DNA of 64,000 bases from Bacteroidia bacterium (GCA_016788065.1 JAEUTI010000077.1:1-64000), one strand, 5' to 3'; positions 8,839 to 17,061 are shown, counted from the stretch's first letter. Program-made: numbers and translations. The notes: a model not told the origin generated them from the letters alone.

Positions 8839-9863
8839 GATGCCAACGGTATTTTAATGGTAACGGTAAAATTGTTTTCATGAACGTGGGTTGCAAGCAA
8901 ATCGTTTCTTCCGTACAGCAGGTAAAGTCTGCGGGTGACGGAACTTATTCCGAAACCGGTTCCGGGAACTTGTTTCCTAGCTAAATGGTCAAATGGATTG
9001 GTAATTTTAATGACCAGATGGTCGTTTTCAACCGATGAATAAATTGAAATTAATACTTCATCAAGGGTATCGTATAAACCGAATTTAATGGCATTCTCAA
9101 CCAATGGTTGGAGGAGCAGGGAAGGGAGCTTAATTTGAAGTGTATCAGGTGCAACATGTATGGATGTTTGCAACCTGTTTCCGAAGCGAACTTTTTCAAT
9201 TTCCAGGTAAAGCTTGAGATGTTCGATTTCTTCTTCCAGCGTATTTTTTCGTTCATCCGATTGCCGGATAGTCCCCCTTAAAAAATCTGAAAGCTGATGG
9301 ATCATTTTCTTAGCTAAAGCCGGATCACTTCCTGCCAAAGCACTTACCGAATTTAAGGTGTTAAACAGAAAATGGGGTTGTAGCTGCTGCCTAAGATTTA
9401 ACAATTCGGTTTCTTTCGATATTTTCGATATTTCGTGTAGCCTGCGCGCTTCATCCAAATTTTCTCTGGCAACATGAACCACCCATCCAAAAAGCATAAA
9501 AAGGGTAATCATGAGAATACCAATGATGGTACGAATGGCCATGGTATCACTTAAAAAATCGAGGTAATTGCTCCGGTCAACATATAGTTCCGATAAAATT
9601 TGTCCGGTTGCCCATACCCATATAAAAGATGCCAATACAGCACTTATCATAAAGGATAGTACTCTTCCGGTTGATGGCATCGAGAAACGGACTGCATACA
9701 CCACACCCGCACATATTCCGGCAAGAATAACATTTGAAACCAGACTTTCCACCACTGCTGTCGGTAGATCCAATCCATAGATCATTAATGTGGCAACATG
9801 GAGTGTCGACCATATTAGCCACCAGGAAACACTGATTAGGGTTGTTCTGAAACTTGTTATCAC
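8835..9863 (-). CDS. Sensor histidine kinase, LytS/YehU type (second system)
   Basis: Membrane kinase of 342 residues. About four transmembrane segments occupy residues 1-130. The LytS-class phospho-acceptor region follows (QPHFLFNTLNSVSALAG, about 160-176), then an HATPase with PLVENAIKFG and GTGFGISSVTRRL. Its stop overlaps the start of the response regulator by four bases. Its promoter is a near-consensus TTTA-N19-TACATTTG at 9923-9893, so it can be transcribed separately from the LiaF-like gene upstream. In Firmicutes LiaF restrains the LiaRS system; a similar arrangement here is inference from gene order. Confidence 0.9.
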   Translation of the reverse strand: MITSFRTTLISVSWWLIWSTLHVATLMIYGLDLPTAVVESLVSNVILAGICAGVVYAVRFSMPSTGRVLSFMISAVLASFIWVWATGQILSELYVDRSNYLDFLSDTMAIRTIIGILMITLFMLFGWVVHVARENLDEARRLHEISKISKETELLNLRQQLQPHFLFNTLNSVSALAGSDPALAKKMIHQLSDFLRGTIRQSDERKNTLEEEIEHLKLYLEIEKVRFGNRLQTSIHVAPDTLQIKLPSLLLQPLVENAIKFGLYDTLDEVLISIYSSVENDHLVIKITNPFDHLARKQVPGTGFGISSVTRRLYLLYGRNDLLATHVHENNFTVTIKIPLAS

Positions 9864-9892
9864 CCGATTGATTGATGCTTATTGAATTGGTA

Positions 9893-9923
9893 CAAATGTA
9901 AGGGATGTTGCCCCTAAAGTAAA
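9893..9923 (-). promoter_or_regulatory. Promoter of the second kinase/regulator pair
   Basis: On the minus strand TTTA (9923-9920), 19 bases, then TACATTTG (9900-9893). The -7 box is exact and the spacing is identical to the fabI and tRNA promoters. Confidence 0.6.
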
Positions 9924-9958
9924 CTGCCGGTAATCTGTTGAGCAGAACTACCGGCAGT
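9923..9958. repeat. 10-bp perfect inverted repeat between the LiaF-like gene and the kinase
   Basis: ACTGCCGGTA (9923-9932) and TACCGGCAGT (9949-9958) surround 16 bases. On the minus strand it begins 14 bases after the LiaF-like stop and is followed by TTTACTTTAG, so it may be a weak terminator. It also abuts the -33 element of the kinase promoter, so an operator is the alternative. Confidence 0.6.
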
Positions 9959-9972
9959 AAATTACTTAAATA

Positions 9973-10752
9973 TTAATAACTCTTGAGTGTAATCCCTCCA
10001 AAAATGGCATTTCCGCGTAGTATTAAAACCTTATCGGGATCACCTGAACCCATCTGCAACACGCGATTATCTTCAACACCACCCAGTATAGCTACCAACT
10101 CAGCCGATTGAACAGTCCAGTTGGCTGGGATGATAAGTTTGGCACCACCAAAAACTGCATTTACTTCCAAAACTGCGCGTCCTTTAATGTCGGCCTGACT
10201 GAAATTTATTTCCGCACCACCGAACACACATGATACTTCGCCGCCTTTAAAATTTTTGGTGATGATGTTTTTTTTTACCCCACCAAAAACACTGGAAGTT
10301 TCGAGGAAATCTTCGGAATCACTTTCAGCTGCATTAATACTGTTGAATTTTTTTCGTGCACGGTCCGAAATCCTGCGTGCCGACCCAGGTGTGAGCACAA
10401 TAGCCATCCCGACAAGGATCAGGGCAACAGGCCAGAAGTATGGTTTCAGATTAAAATCGGGAATCCAGTCATCCAGCAAAAAGAAAGCACCAATAAGGAT
10501 AGGTACAATCCAGCCACCGGGATGGAAGTTATGTTTGGCGCCCACAAAAACACCAATAGCAATAAGCAGCATCTGCCAGCTAAAAAACCAATCCGGGAAA
10601 TAAATTCCCATGGTTCTGGCCAGCAATAATCCACCAACCAGCATAATTATTATTCCTGCTAAAACCCTACCCATTGGGTTAGGTGGTACCACCTCGCGTT
10701 GTTGGTACTTTTGTTCAAATTCCTGTTTTTGTTTCGGATCGATGATTTCCAT
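9973..10752 (-). CDS. LiaF-like membrane protein with repeated VFGG C-terminal domain
   Basis: Membrane protein of 259 residues. Four hydrophobic segments (about 28-130, e.g. VLAGIIIMLVGGLLLA and WPVALILVGMAIVLTP) match the LiaI/LiaF transmembrane region. The soluble C-terminus is a beta repeat in which one phrase recurs: SSVFGGVKK, SCVFGGAEI, NAVFGGAKL, VAILGGVED and NAIFGGITL. This is the signature of the LiaF C-terminal (cell-wall-active antibiotic response) domain. It lies immediately upstream of a LytS/LytTR pair on the same strand, so it probably modulates that kinase in response to envelope stress; that role is inferred from Firmicutes LiaFSR. A -7 box (TACATTTG) is at 10776-10769. Confidence 0.85.
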   Translation of the reverse strand: MEIIDPKQKQEFEQKYQQREVVPPNPMGRVLAGIIIMLVGGLLLARTMGIYFPDWFFSWQMLLIAIGVFVGAKHNFHPGGWIVPILIGAFFLLDDWIPDFNLKPYFWPVALILVGMAIVLTPGSARRISDRARKKFNSINAAESDSEDFLETSSVFGGVKKNIITKNFKGGEVSCVFGGAEINFSQADIKGRAVLEVNAVFGGAKLIIPANWTVQSAELVAILGGVEDNRVLQMGSGDPDKVLILRGNAIFGGITLKSY

Positions 10753-10768
10753 GACGTTTAATTTTCAA

Positions 10769-10776
10769 CAAATGTA
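10769..10776 (-). promoter_or_regulatory. -7 box of the LiaF-like gene
   Basis: TACATTTG on the minus strand, an exact match 16 bases before the ATG at 10752. Confidence 0.5.
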
Positions 10777-10859
10777 TACCACCAGCCCAAAGCAGGAAAG
10801 TGCAAATAGGCAGCCTCAGGAGGAAAGTCGGTGAATGCCGGGAATTAGTCGGTGAAGTT

Positions 10860-11060
10860 AGCAGCTAAAGCTGCTGTCATTCGCGGCAGAGCCGCGTCAT
10901 TAGCAGCAAAGCTGCTGTCATTGGGTCATTGGCGGCAAAGCCGCAGTCATTAGGTCATTAATGGTCATTGAAGAAATTCTCTGCTGAGCAGAAACAAAAA
11001 AAAGCTTAATCATTAATCCTTAATTCTTAATCCTTCAAGGGTCATTGGCGGCAAAGCCGC
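10860..11060. repeat. Array of five short triloop hairpins separated by GTCATT units
   Basis: Five perfect hairpins: AGCAGC-TAAA-GCTGCT (10860-10875), CGCGGC-AGA-GCCGCG (10882-10896), AGCAGC-AAA-GCTGCT (10902-10916), GCGGC-AAA-GCCGC (10932-10944) and the same again at 11048-11060. Each is next to one or more copies of GTCATT; about ten GTCAT(T) words occur from 10876 to 11095. Stems differ in sequence but stay paired. The block lies between divergent genes and contains no open frame. It resembles bacterial REP-type elements in general form; I do not recognise the family. Confidence 0.75.
11008..11035. repeat. Heptamer repeat tract (AATYCTT), first copy
   Basis: AATCATT followed by AATCCTT, AATTCTT and AATCCTT in tandem. 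The last 21 bases are identical to both halves of the tract at 13212-13253. A degenerate remnant (CCTTAATTCTT) recurs at 11120-11130, just before the next gene. Confidence 0.75.
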
Positions 11061-11146
11061 GTAAATTGGTCATAGGTCATTTGTCATAGGGGAATTTATC
11101 GGTTGAAAAAATCAATCATCCTTAATTCTTTTCGTATTTTAGCCTC

Positions 11147-12658
11147 ATGAAGTTATTCCGGATCAGCTTTTTAATCATTGTTTTCATCTTTATAGCTTTG
11201 GGTGTAAAGGCTCAATTTAAAAACAATGTTTGGTGTTTTGGTGATAGTGCAGGTGTGAAATTTGATCAGGGAGCAACTCCATTATTTAATTCATCCACAG
11301 TTACCCGCGGTGGAAGCTGCACCATTTCCGATTCGGTTGGTAACTTGCTTTTTTATACTAATACAGATTATTACTTTTTATGGAACCAAGGTTTTGTTTC
11401 CTTAGGTGTTGTATGGGATCGTAACCATAATTTGATGCAAAACGGTGACACGTTAATTGGTTCTCTATTGTTTCAGGAACAGGTTATCGTCCCATGGCCA
11501 GATTCGTCCCATCTTTTTTACATATTTACACCTAGTGTATTGTTTTTTTACGGGTTTTGGTATTCAGTAGTCGATTTGAATCAAAATGGAGGATTAGGGG
11601 CTGTGGTTCAAAAAAATGTGCAGATGACCAATTACCAGGCATCAGATTGTGTAACAGCCGTAAAGCATGGCAATGGCAGAGACTGGTGGGTGTTTTTTAA
11701 AAGGTTTGATGTAGTAAATGATTCTATGTATAGATATTTAGTTACTCCATCAGGAATTGAAGGACCCTTCGTTCAAAATGTAGGCACTCCAACTGATAAT
11801 GGATTCATGCATACCACATTTTCTAAAGATGGATCTAAATATTTGGTGGTTAATTACCGAGGCTTAATTGAAGTTTATGATTTTGATAGGTGCACGGGAC
11901 TTTTTAATAATGTAATCAATATTGAAAATGAAAGAATGCCTTCAATGGTCCCAAAATATACAGGCAACGCTTTTTCAGCTTCTGGCCGTTACATTTATGT
12001 AAGTACAACAGATAATCCTGATACTTACCTGTATCAGTTTGATTTATTAGCTCCTAATATATCAGCGTCCAAAACACTCATATATTCTGTGCAAACTCCT
12101 TCATATTTTGGATATATGCGATTAGCTCCTGACAATAAAATTTATTGCTCCTTAAATTATTATGATGGAATTAACACATATCCTTATTCCGATAGTTTAA
12201 ATAATAATTTCAATCAAAACATGAGCGTCATAAATTATCCGGATAGCGCTGGAACTGCTTGCGATTTTTCTCCATTTAGTTTTTACCTGGGAGGAAACGA
12301 AACGTATTGGGGCATGCCCAATAATCCAGAGTATGAATTGGGAGCCCTTACAGGCAGTCCGTGTGATACGTTGGTATCGCAAAATGAGTTGGCAGGGGCA
12401 GCGGCAGTAGGCAGTCTTCATGTTTACTACCACCCGGCATGGGAGAAAGCATTCATTAACGCCTCTAACTTAAAAGGCAAAACCGGCAAGTTGTTGGTGT
12501 ATGATATGCTGGGAAAAGTTGTTCATTCGGAACCGCTTAGGATACAGAATGGGTACTATACGAGAGATTTGTCGATGATTGGTTATGCTAAAGGGATGTA
12601 TTTGATTACGATTCAAACAGAAAAAGAACGACTCACCAAGAAGATGATGGTGGAATGA
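11147..12658 (+). CDS. Secreted protein with T9SS type A sorting domain, propeller-like
   Basis: Secreted protein of 503 residues with no recognised catalytic domain. It has a signal peptide (MKLFRISFLIIVFIFIALGVKAQ). The mature start NVWCFGDSAGVKFDQGATP resembles a group of Bacteroidota surface proteins that open with a W-FG--AG-DF phrase. The body is a set of beta-rich repeats suggesting a propeller (e.g. TTFSKDGSKYLVVNY, NAFSASGRYIYVSTT, MRLAPDNKIYCS). The C-terminal 80 residues, with LLVYDMLGKVVHSEPL and GMYLITIQTEKERLTKKMMVE, are a type A sorting domain. The gene is visibly AT-richer than its neighbours and is bracketed by heptamer repeats. A near-match -7 box (TATTTTAG, 11135-11142) ends only five bases before the ATG. 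Confidence 0.85.
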   Translation: MKLFRISFLIIVFIFIALGVKAQFKNNVWCFGDSAGVKFDQGATPLFNSSTVTRGGSCTISDSVGNLLFYTNTDYYFLWNQGFVSLGVVWDRNHNLMQNGDTLIGSLLFQEQVIVPWPDSSHLFYIFTPSVLFFYGFWYSVVDLNQNGGLGAVVQKNVQMTNYQASDCVTAVKHGNGRDWWVFFKRFDVVNDSMYRYLVTPSGIEGPFVQNVGTPTDNGFMHTTFSKDGSKYLVVNYRGLIEVYDFDRCTGLFNNVINIENERMPSMVPKYTGNAFSASGRYIYVSTTDNPDTYLYQFDLLAPNISASKTLIYSVQTPSYFGYMRLAPDNKIYCSLNYYDGINTYPYSDSLNNNFNQNMSVINYPDSAGTACDFSPFSFYLGGNETYWGMPNNPEYELGALTGSPCDTLVSQNELAGAAAVGSLHVYYHPAWEKAFINASNLKGKTGKLLVYDMLGKVVHSEPLRIQNGYYTRDLSMIGYAKGMYLITIQTEKERLTKKMMVE

Positions 12659-12722
12659 ATAGGTGATTTGATGATTCTAAATTTAAGTGTCTCTGCTCAG
12701 CAATTGAAATCTTTCTTAAAAA

Positions 12723-12926
12723 ATGTTTGTTGCGGAATTAAAAGTGAAAAACACAAAATTAATAATTAATAGCTGGTTCTTGTCTCGCAACCGATACATC
12801 CATTTCGCAATACGATCACCATTGGACGAGGACGATAGGGAATATTCCCCATATTATTGCATAAGTGATGATCCAAATTTTCACAGCAAGATTAAACGGA
12901 TTTTACAAGAAAAGGAACAAGATTGA
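12723..12926 (+). CDS. Hypothetical small protein, doubtful
   Basis: A 67-residue frame with charged, non-repetitive content (SPLDEDDREYSPYYCISDDP near the middle, ILQEKEQD at the end) and no signal peptide or membrane segment. It follows the T9SS gene by 64 bases on the same strand and starts in an AT-rich stretch without a clear ribosome binding site. I do not recognise it. Composition is protein-like enough to list, but it may be a decayed remnant or chance frame. Confidence 0.3.
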   Translation: MFVAELKVKNTKLIINSWFLSRNRYIHFAIRSPLDEDDREYSPYYCISDDPNFHSKIKRILQEKEQD

Positions 12927-13204
12927 TTCTGTATAAAAAATAGCTTTTACTCTGGATAAAATCTACTTGTTAAATCAAGAATTAATTCTGTCTCTGATTA
13001 ATCTCGCCCTTATCCGGCAAATCTGTTAAATCCGTTGTAAAAAAAGATTTTAATGCGGATTCAGCATACCTATTTTCTGAAGGAATTTATTCGGGTGGTC
13101 AGAATAAATTTAATATTGGAAGTTCATCAAAGAAACGTCGTTTTTCTGAGAATAATCCCATTCATAATTTATCATCAAAACGAAATTTTCTATTGAGCAG
13201 TAAC
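12927..13204. other. Intergenic region, no gene recognised
   Basis: About 280 AT-rich bases between the doubtful small frame and the heptamer tract. No hairpin with a T-run, tRNA or plausible coding frame is visible. Confidence 0.4.
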
Positions 13205-13253
13205 AATCCTTAATCCTTAATTCTTAATCCTTAATCCTTAATTCTTAATCCTT
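13205..13253. repeat. Seven-copy heptamer repeat (AATYCTT) overlapping the end of a coding sequence
   Basis: Exactly 49 bases made of AATCCTT, AATCCTT, AATTCTT, AATCCTT, AATCCTT, AATTCTT, AATCCTT. The last nine bases (13245-13253) encode the stop codon and final residues of the minus-strand gene at 13245-16721. A 21-base segment is identical to 11015-11035. Confidence 0.85.
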
Positions 13254-16200
13254 CCTGACTGTTACCTTCATCACGCTTTCCCCAATTTTTACAAAGTAAA
13301 ATCCGGTAGCAAGTGTACCGGTGGAGATCCTGATTTTGTCAGTGGTAGCATTGACTGAGGAAGAACTTATGAGTTTCCCTGAAGTGCTGTAGATGGATAT
13401 TTGTGTTCCTTTTGGAATGGTTCCTGAGCCGACTGCAATTATGAAGTAATTACTCGCCGGGTTGGGATATAAAGCATAGGTGATTTTGCTGTCGGCTTCC
13501 TGAATTCCTGTGAATTGTGCACTGATGTTGATATTATCCACATACAACACCTGCCCGTAGCGTCCAATATTTTCGAAGCTGAACAAAACCTCATCAAAGC
13601 CCGCATAACCTGAAACATCAACAGTATCGGTACGCCATTGTGATGCCGATGGAACAAACGGTGCCGATGCATTTGCCGGTCCCGTAGCTAACTGATTTCC
13701 GCCTTTCAGATATAAGGATGTAAACGTAGCCCCGCAATCTGTCGATACCAAAACCTCCAGTGTGTCACTGTATGTAGTGCTGTATGGTACATAGGCAACA
13801 TCGAAATATAGTTTTGCCTGCGACATATTTGTAAAATCATATTTAGCGGTCCATAAAGCATCGTGAGCTCCCTGTGCGTCATAATAATAATTGTTGTATT
13901 CCAGGGAGTAATTGCTGGTTCCATATCCACCAACACCACCAATTACATTCCAGTAAGATGGGTTTGATGGTTGTCCTTTGAGTTTCCAGTCAGCAGCAAT
14001 GGTACCCGATTCAAATCCTTCTGCAAATGGAACCGTTCCGGAGGTACTGTTGGTTATGAATGCTGCTTTGGTAATGGTATCAGAATTGGCACCATCTGTT
14101 ACTATGAGAGTGATATCGTAGCTTCCGGCAGCACTATAAGTTGTGGCAGGAAACATTTGAGTGGAAGATGCCGGTGATCCACCCGGAAACGACCACTGAT
14201 AAGTTGCATTTGCAGATGCAACCGAATGCGGAACAAATTTCAAGGTATCTCCGGGACAATAAAATGCTTCGAAATTGGATGAAAAATCTGCTACCAGGGC
14301 AGATGGTTCGTAGAGTTCGTTTTCCCATATTCCTAAATGCCAGGTCGCCAATCGTAGTTTGTTATCACGGTAAAAGGGAACCATTCTTAAAGGATATGAA
14401 ATGTAAGGCAATCCGGTCCCGAATTCATCCCAATCAGTCATGCTTGCATTTCGGTAAAATACCGGTCCGTGATAAGTTCCTAAATAAACTCCGCCATCTG
14501 TTCCATACTGATGTACCATAGTTTCTATCTCAAGTCCATCAAGGGTTGGGGTGGTGATGTTGGTCCAGCTAGCTCCGCCATCATTACTCTGATAAACTTT
14601 AGCTCCATTAGCACCTTTTGGAAAACTGATCCATAGTTTATTTGGATCGTTGTAGCTGAGTGTAAAATTCAAATCACGCTTATTTTGTGGAAGAGTTGCC
14701 AGTGTCCATGTTGCACCACGGTCGGTACTTTTCCAAAGTCTGGAAATGTTGGCAACCTCCTGTTGCGCAAACATCACATCGGTGTTAGCACGACTCTGCT
14801 CAATCCAGTAAACTTTGTCATTTATATTTGTTCCGAAAGCATGCATCTCACCAAAGGCACTTCCGCCATTTTCTGATTTGTATATTTTATTGTCGCGGCC
14901 TGAATAAGCAACATTCCAATAATCCCAGTCAAACATCACTCGTGAACTGGCATTATCGACATAACTTTCATTAGGATCCAGATTCATTGGAAAACTTTGT
15001 GCTATTCCATTCATGGTGTCCGGTAAAACGATTCCATCAATATCACTGAAGTAAGTCTTTCTTTCATTGCTGTAATTCACATAACCTGTGGGAGCTTCAC
15101 CACCTCCTAATGAAATAAACTCTCCGGCCGGATATCCATCACGGCGACCGGCATTACCATTGTGGTAGCGGCCTCCAACCATGATATCATCATTCCATCC
15201 CTGATCGAATCCCCAAAAGGCGCTGCCATAAATGCCCACACACCTCGATTCATGAGTTGCCACAAAATCGGTTGAGTAGTTAATGCCCCCATCATTGGCA
15301 AACCAGAATTCTTCGGTAGTAGGGGAGGTCTTGTATATTTTAAACTCCTGATTATCAGGGTGTATTCTGGCAACACTTCCTACGTATCCACCAACAGGCT
15401 GATAGGTGGTGCCGCCGTTATTGCTACGCCACATGCTCAATCCGCCAATTAAAATCCGGTCAGCATCCAACTGGGAAACCGCCAGTGTGGTGTTGTAATA
15501 AATCTGGTTGTAGGTATTGTTATCGCCATTAAACGACATCATATTTGGGTGGGTGGCGGCATTATAAGGAGCACCAATTTGTCCGTGTGGATGCGTCCAG
15601 TTTTCACCGCTATCATCACTACGGTAAACACCAATCTGACCATGTAATTGCAATTGTGCAGTGGCCTGACTTTCTCCAACCAGCAACACATAAACGCGAT
15701 CGGGATCGGCTTCAGTAACTGCAATACATCCGCCATAGCTGGTAATTTTTCCGGCATCCACAGCAGGAACCGTAAACCAACCGTTGGGTTTGATGGTATA
15801 CGTGAGTCCTGAATCGATAGACTTATGTACCGAAGCAATTTTGGAAACAGCATCATGAATGAGTGCATACATTACAGAGCCATCACCGGGCTTTACGGCA
15901 ATTGACTGACATTCGCCGGTAACTATCAGATTGAAAGTTAAACCGCCATCAACTGACCGGTACAGACCATTTTCAGCCCCAGCAAAAACTACAGTCGGGT
16001 TGTCGGGGTGATGCTTAAATTGCCAGATGTATTTGTTGTTTAATGTCGTTACCGGAAGCCAGGTGTCGCCGCCATCAACGGAACGGTAAGTAATTTCGTC
16101 GGCACAAACCAAAACTTCATTTTCGTTGGCCGGATGAATTGCCACAGCGCTGACTGTGGTCATGTCCTCGTTGAGTGATTTAAATTCCCACAGCAAACCT

Positions 16201-16721
16201 TTATTCACCGATTTGTACACACCGCCATTTTCACCACCTGCGAAAAGCACATCGGGATTACTCATACTTTGATCGACGCAATAAACGTTAGCATGCCATG
16301 AAACCTGATCAACAGGGTCGGTAGTATTGAACCTGATTCGGGTATGTTTTTCAGGACCTGCAAATGACCAGGGACCACCGGTGGCCATGGTTTTAGAGGT
16401 GCGTGACTGCATCTGTAATTTGCGTGATTCGCGTTGATTGGCATCGGGAATCTTAACAAATCCTGATTCATCCAGAAAAGGCTGGACATATTTGCGCCAG
16501 TGCTTGTAATAAGCAGTATGTCGTGTTTTAACGAATTTATGGGTTCGATAGTAGGCCGAATAAGCAGTTTCAACCTCATAAAAGTTGGGATTATCGGAAT
16601 ACATCAAACGGGCCCAAGCGGGAATTCCGGCATCAGTGGATGCCGCCGGTTTGATGGCAATCTGAGCCATTGAAAAATCACTCATTAATATCAAGCAAGC
16701 AAAAATCAGCAGGCGTTTCAT
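13245..16721 (-). CDS. Secreted BNR/sortilin-type propeller protein with PKD domain and T9SS type A sorting domain
   Basis: Large exported protein of 1158 residues. A signal peptide (MKRLLIFACLILMSDFSMAQ) precedes many BNR/Asp-box repeats such as SVDGGDTWLP, SDDSGENWTH, SNNGGTTYQP, STDRGATWTL and SNDGGASWTN. These indicate one or two large propellers of the VPS10/glycosidase-like class. A PKD domain follows near residues 800-885 (YQWSFPGGSP, YSAAGSYDITLIVTDG), then a jelly-roll-like module (PFAEGFESGTIAADWK onward) and a type A sorting domain (ALYPNPASNYFIIA ... GFYFVKIGESVMKVTVRKD). I chose the ATG at 16721 because it begins the signal peptide; an upstream ATG at 16814 adds 31 residues unlike an export signal. 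Enzymatic activity is not established. The stop lies inside a heptamer repeat. Confidence 0.88.
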   Translation of the reverse strand: MKRLLIFACLILMSDFSMAQIAIKPAASTDAGIPAWARLMYSDNPNFYEVETAYSAYYRTHKFVKTRHTAYYKHWRKYVQPFLDESGFVKIPDANQRESRKLQMQSRTSKTMATGGPWSFAGPEKHTRIRFNTTDPVDQVSWHANVYCVDQSMSNPDVLFAGGENGGVYKSVNKGLLWEFKSLNEDMTTVSAVAIHPANENEVLVCADEITYRSVDGGDTWLPVTTLNNKYIWQFKHHPDNPTVVFAGAENGLYRSVDGGLTFNLIVTGECQSIAVKPGDGSVMYALIHDAVSKIASVHKSIDSGLTYTIKPNGWFTVPAVDAGKITSYGGCIAVTEADPDRVYVLLVGESQATAQLQLHGQIGVYRSDDSGENWTHPHGQIGAPYNAATHPNMMSFNGDNNTYNQIYYNTTLAVSQLDADRILIGGLSMWRSNNGGTTYQPVGGYVGSVARIHPDNQEFKIYKTSPTTEEFWFANDGGINYSTDFVATHESRCVGIYGSAFWGFDQGWNDDIMVGGRYHNGNAGRRDGYPAGEFISLGGGEAPTGYVNYSNERKTYFSDIDGIVLPDTMNGIAQSFPMNLDPNESYVDNASSRVMFDWDYWNVAYSGRDNKIYKSENGGSAFGEMHAFGTNINDKVYWIEQSRANTDVMFAQQEVANISRLWKSTDRGATWTLATLPQNKRDLNFTLSYNDPNKLWISFPKGANGAKVYQSNDGGASWTNITTPTLDGLEIETMVHQYGTDGGVYLGTYHGPVFYRNASMTDWDEFGTGLPYISYPLRMVPFYRDNKLRLATWHLGIWENELYEPSALVADFSSNFEAFYCPGDTLKFVPHSVASANATYQWSFPGGSPASSTQMFPATTYSAAGSYDITLIVTDGANSDTITKAAFITNSTSGTVPFAEGFESGTIAADWKLKGQPSNPSYWNVIGGVGGYGTSNYSLEYNNYYYDAQGAHDALWTAKYDFTNMSQAKLYFDVAYVPYSTTYSDTLEVLVSTDCGATFTSLYLKGGNQLATGPANASAPFVPSASQWRTDTVDVSGYAGFDEVLFSFENIGRYGQVLYVDNINISAQFTGIQEADSKITYALYPNPASNYFIIAVGSGTIPKGTQISIYSTSGKLISSSSVNATTDKIRISTGTLATGFYFVKIGESVMKVTVRKD

Positions 16722-16741
16722 AGGTTTGGTTTTTGGAAACG

Positions 16742-16749
16742 CTAAGGTA
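16742..16749 (-). promoter_or_regulatory. Possible -7 box of the BNR protein gene
   Basis: TACCTTAG on the minus strand, one mismatch from TAnnTTTG, 20 bases before the ATG at 16721. Confidence 0.3.
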
Positions 16750-16827
16750 CGATTGATAACAGATAAACCTTGTATTTGAATCAGCTTATTTAGGCAAAAC
16801 TCGTGTTTAGTCATAATGCAAATTATG

Positions 16828-16874
16828 GGACATTTGCAGGCCTGCTCTTCATTTCAAAACCCCTGCAAATGTCC
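16828..16874. repeat. 13-bp perfect inverted repeat
   Basis: GGACATTTGCAGG (16828-16840) and CCTGCAAATGTCC (16862-16874) surround a 21-base spacer. ATGGGACATTT recurs as a direct repeat at 16966-16976 inside the small frame that follows. It could be a regulator site, a small mobile-element remnant or an RNA hairpin. Confidence 0.65.
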
Positions 16875-16887
16875 TATAATTAATATT

Positions 16888-17022
16888 ATGTTAAATAGAC
16901 TTTTGAGAAGTCTACCCCCTGACTTACAGCAGTTTGAGAATCGGGCAATTCAGGAATTGATTGAAATGGGACATTTTTGTGGTCTCTCTGAAGTTTTGAA
17001 TGAGCTACCTATCGCCGACTAA
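16888..17022 (+). CDS. Small protein of unknown function (44 aa)
   Basis: Short frame MLNRLLRSLPPDLQQFENR... ending NELPIAD. It begins 13 bases after the inverted repeat and ends 8 bases before a strong terminator. The sequence is amphipathic and helix-like, with no signal peptide or membrane segment. Reading from an upstream ATG (16816) adds 24 residues translated through the inverted repeat, so I prefer the shorter form. I do not recognise it. The case for a gene rests on position between a structured upstream element and a terminator, and the terminator could equally serve only the gene on the other strand. Confidence 0.4.
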   Translation: MLNRLLRSLPPDLQQFENRAIQELIEMGHFCGLSEVLNELPIAD

Positions 17023-17029
17023 AATCCAT

Positions 17030-17061
17030 AAAAAAAGGAGACAATTTCTTGTCTCCTTTTT
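17030..17061. terminator. Bidirectional intrinsic terminator
   Basis: Stem AAGGAGACAA / TTGTCTCCTT with a TTTC loop, A-run before and T-run after. It lies 20 bases beyond the stop of the minus-strand TPR gene and 8 beyond the stop of the small plus-strand frame. Confidence 0.9.

Noticed and set aside
10860-11060. Hairpin array considered as a CRISPR array
   Set aside because: Repeats are far too short and uneven, with no unique spacers of constant length and no cas genes.
14141-14521. 126-residue frame opposite the BNR protein gene
   Set aside because: Antisense to a coherent propeller/PKD reading frame with signal peptide and sorting domain; no promoter or start signal.
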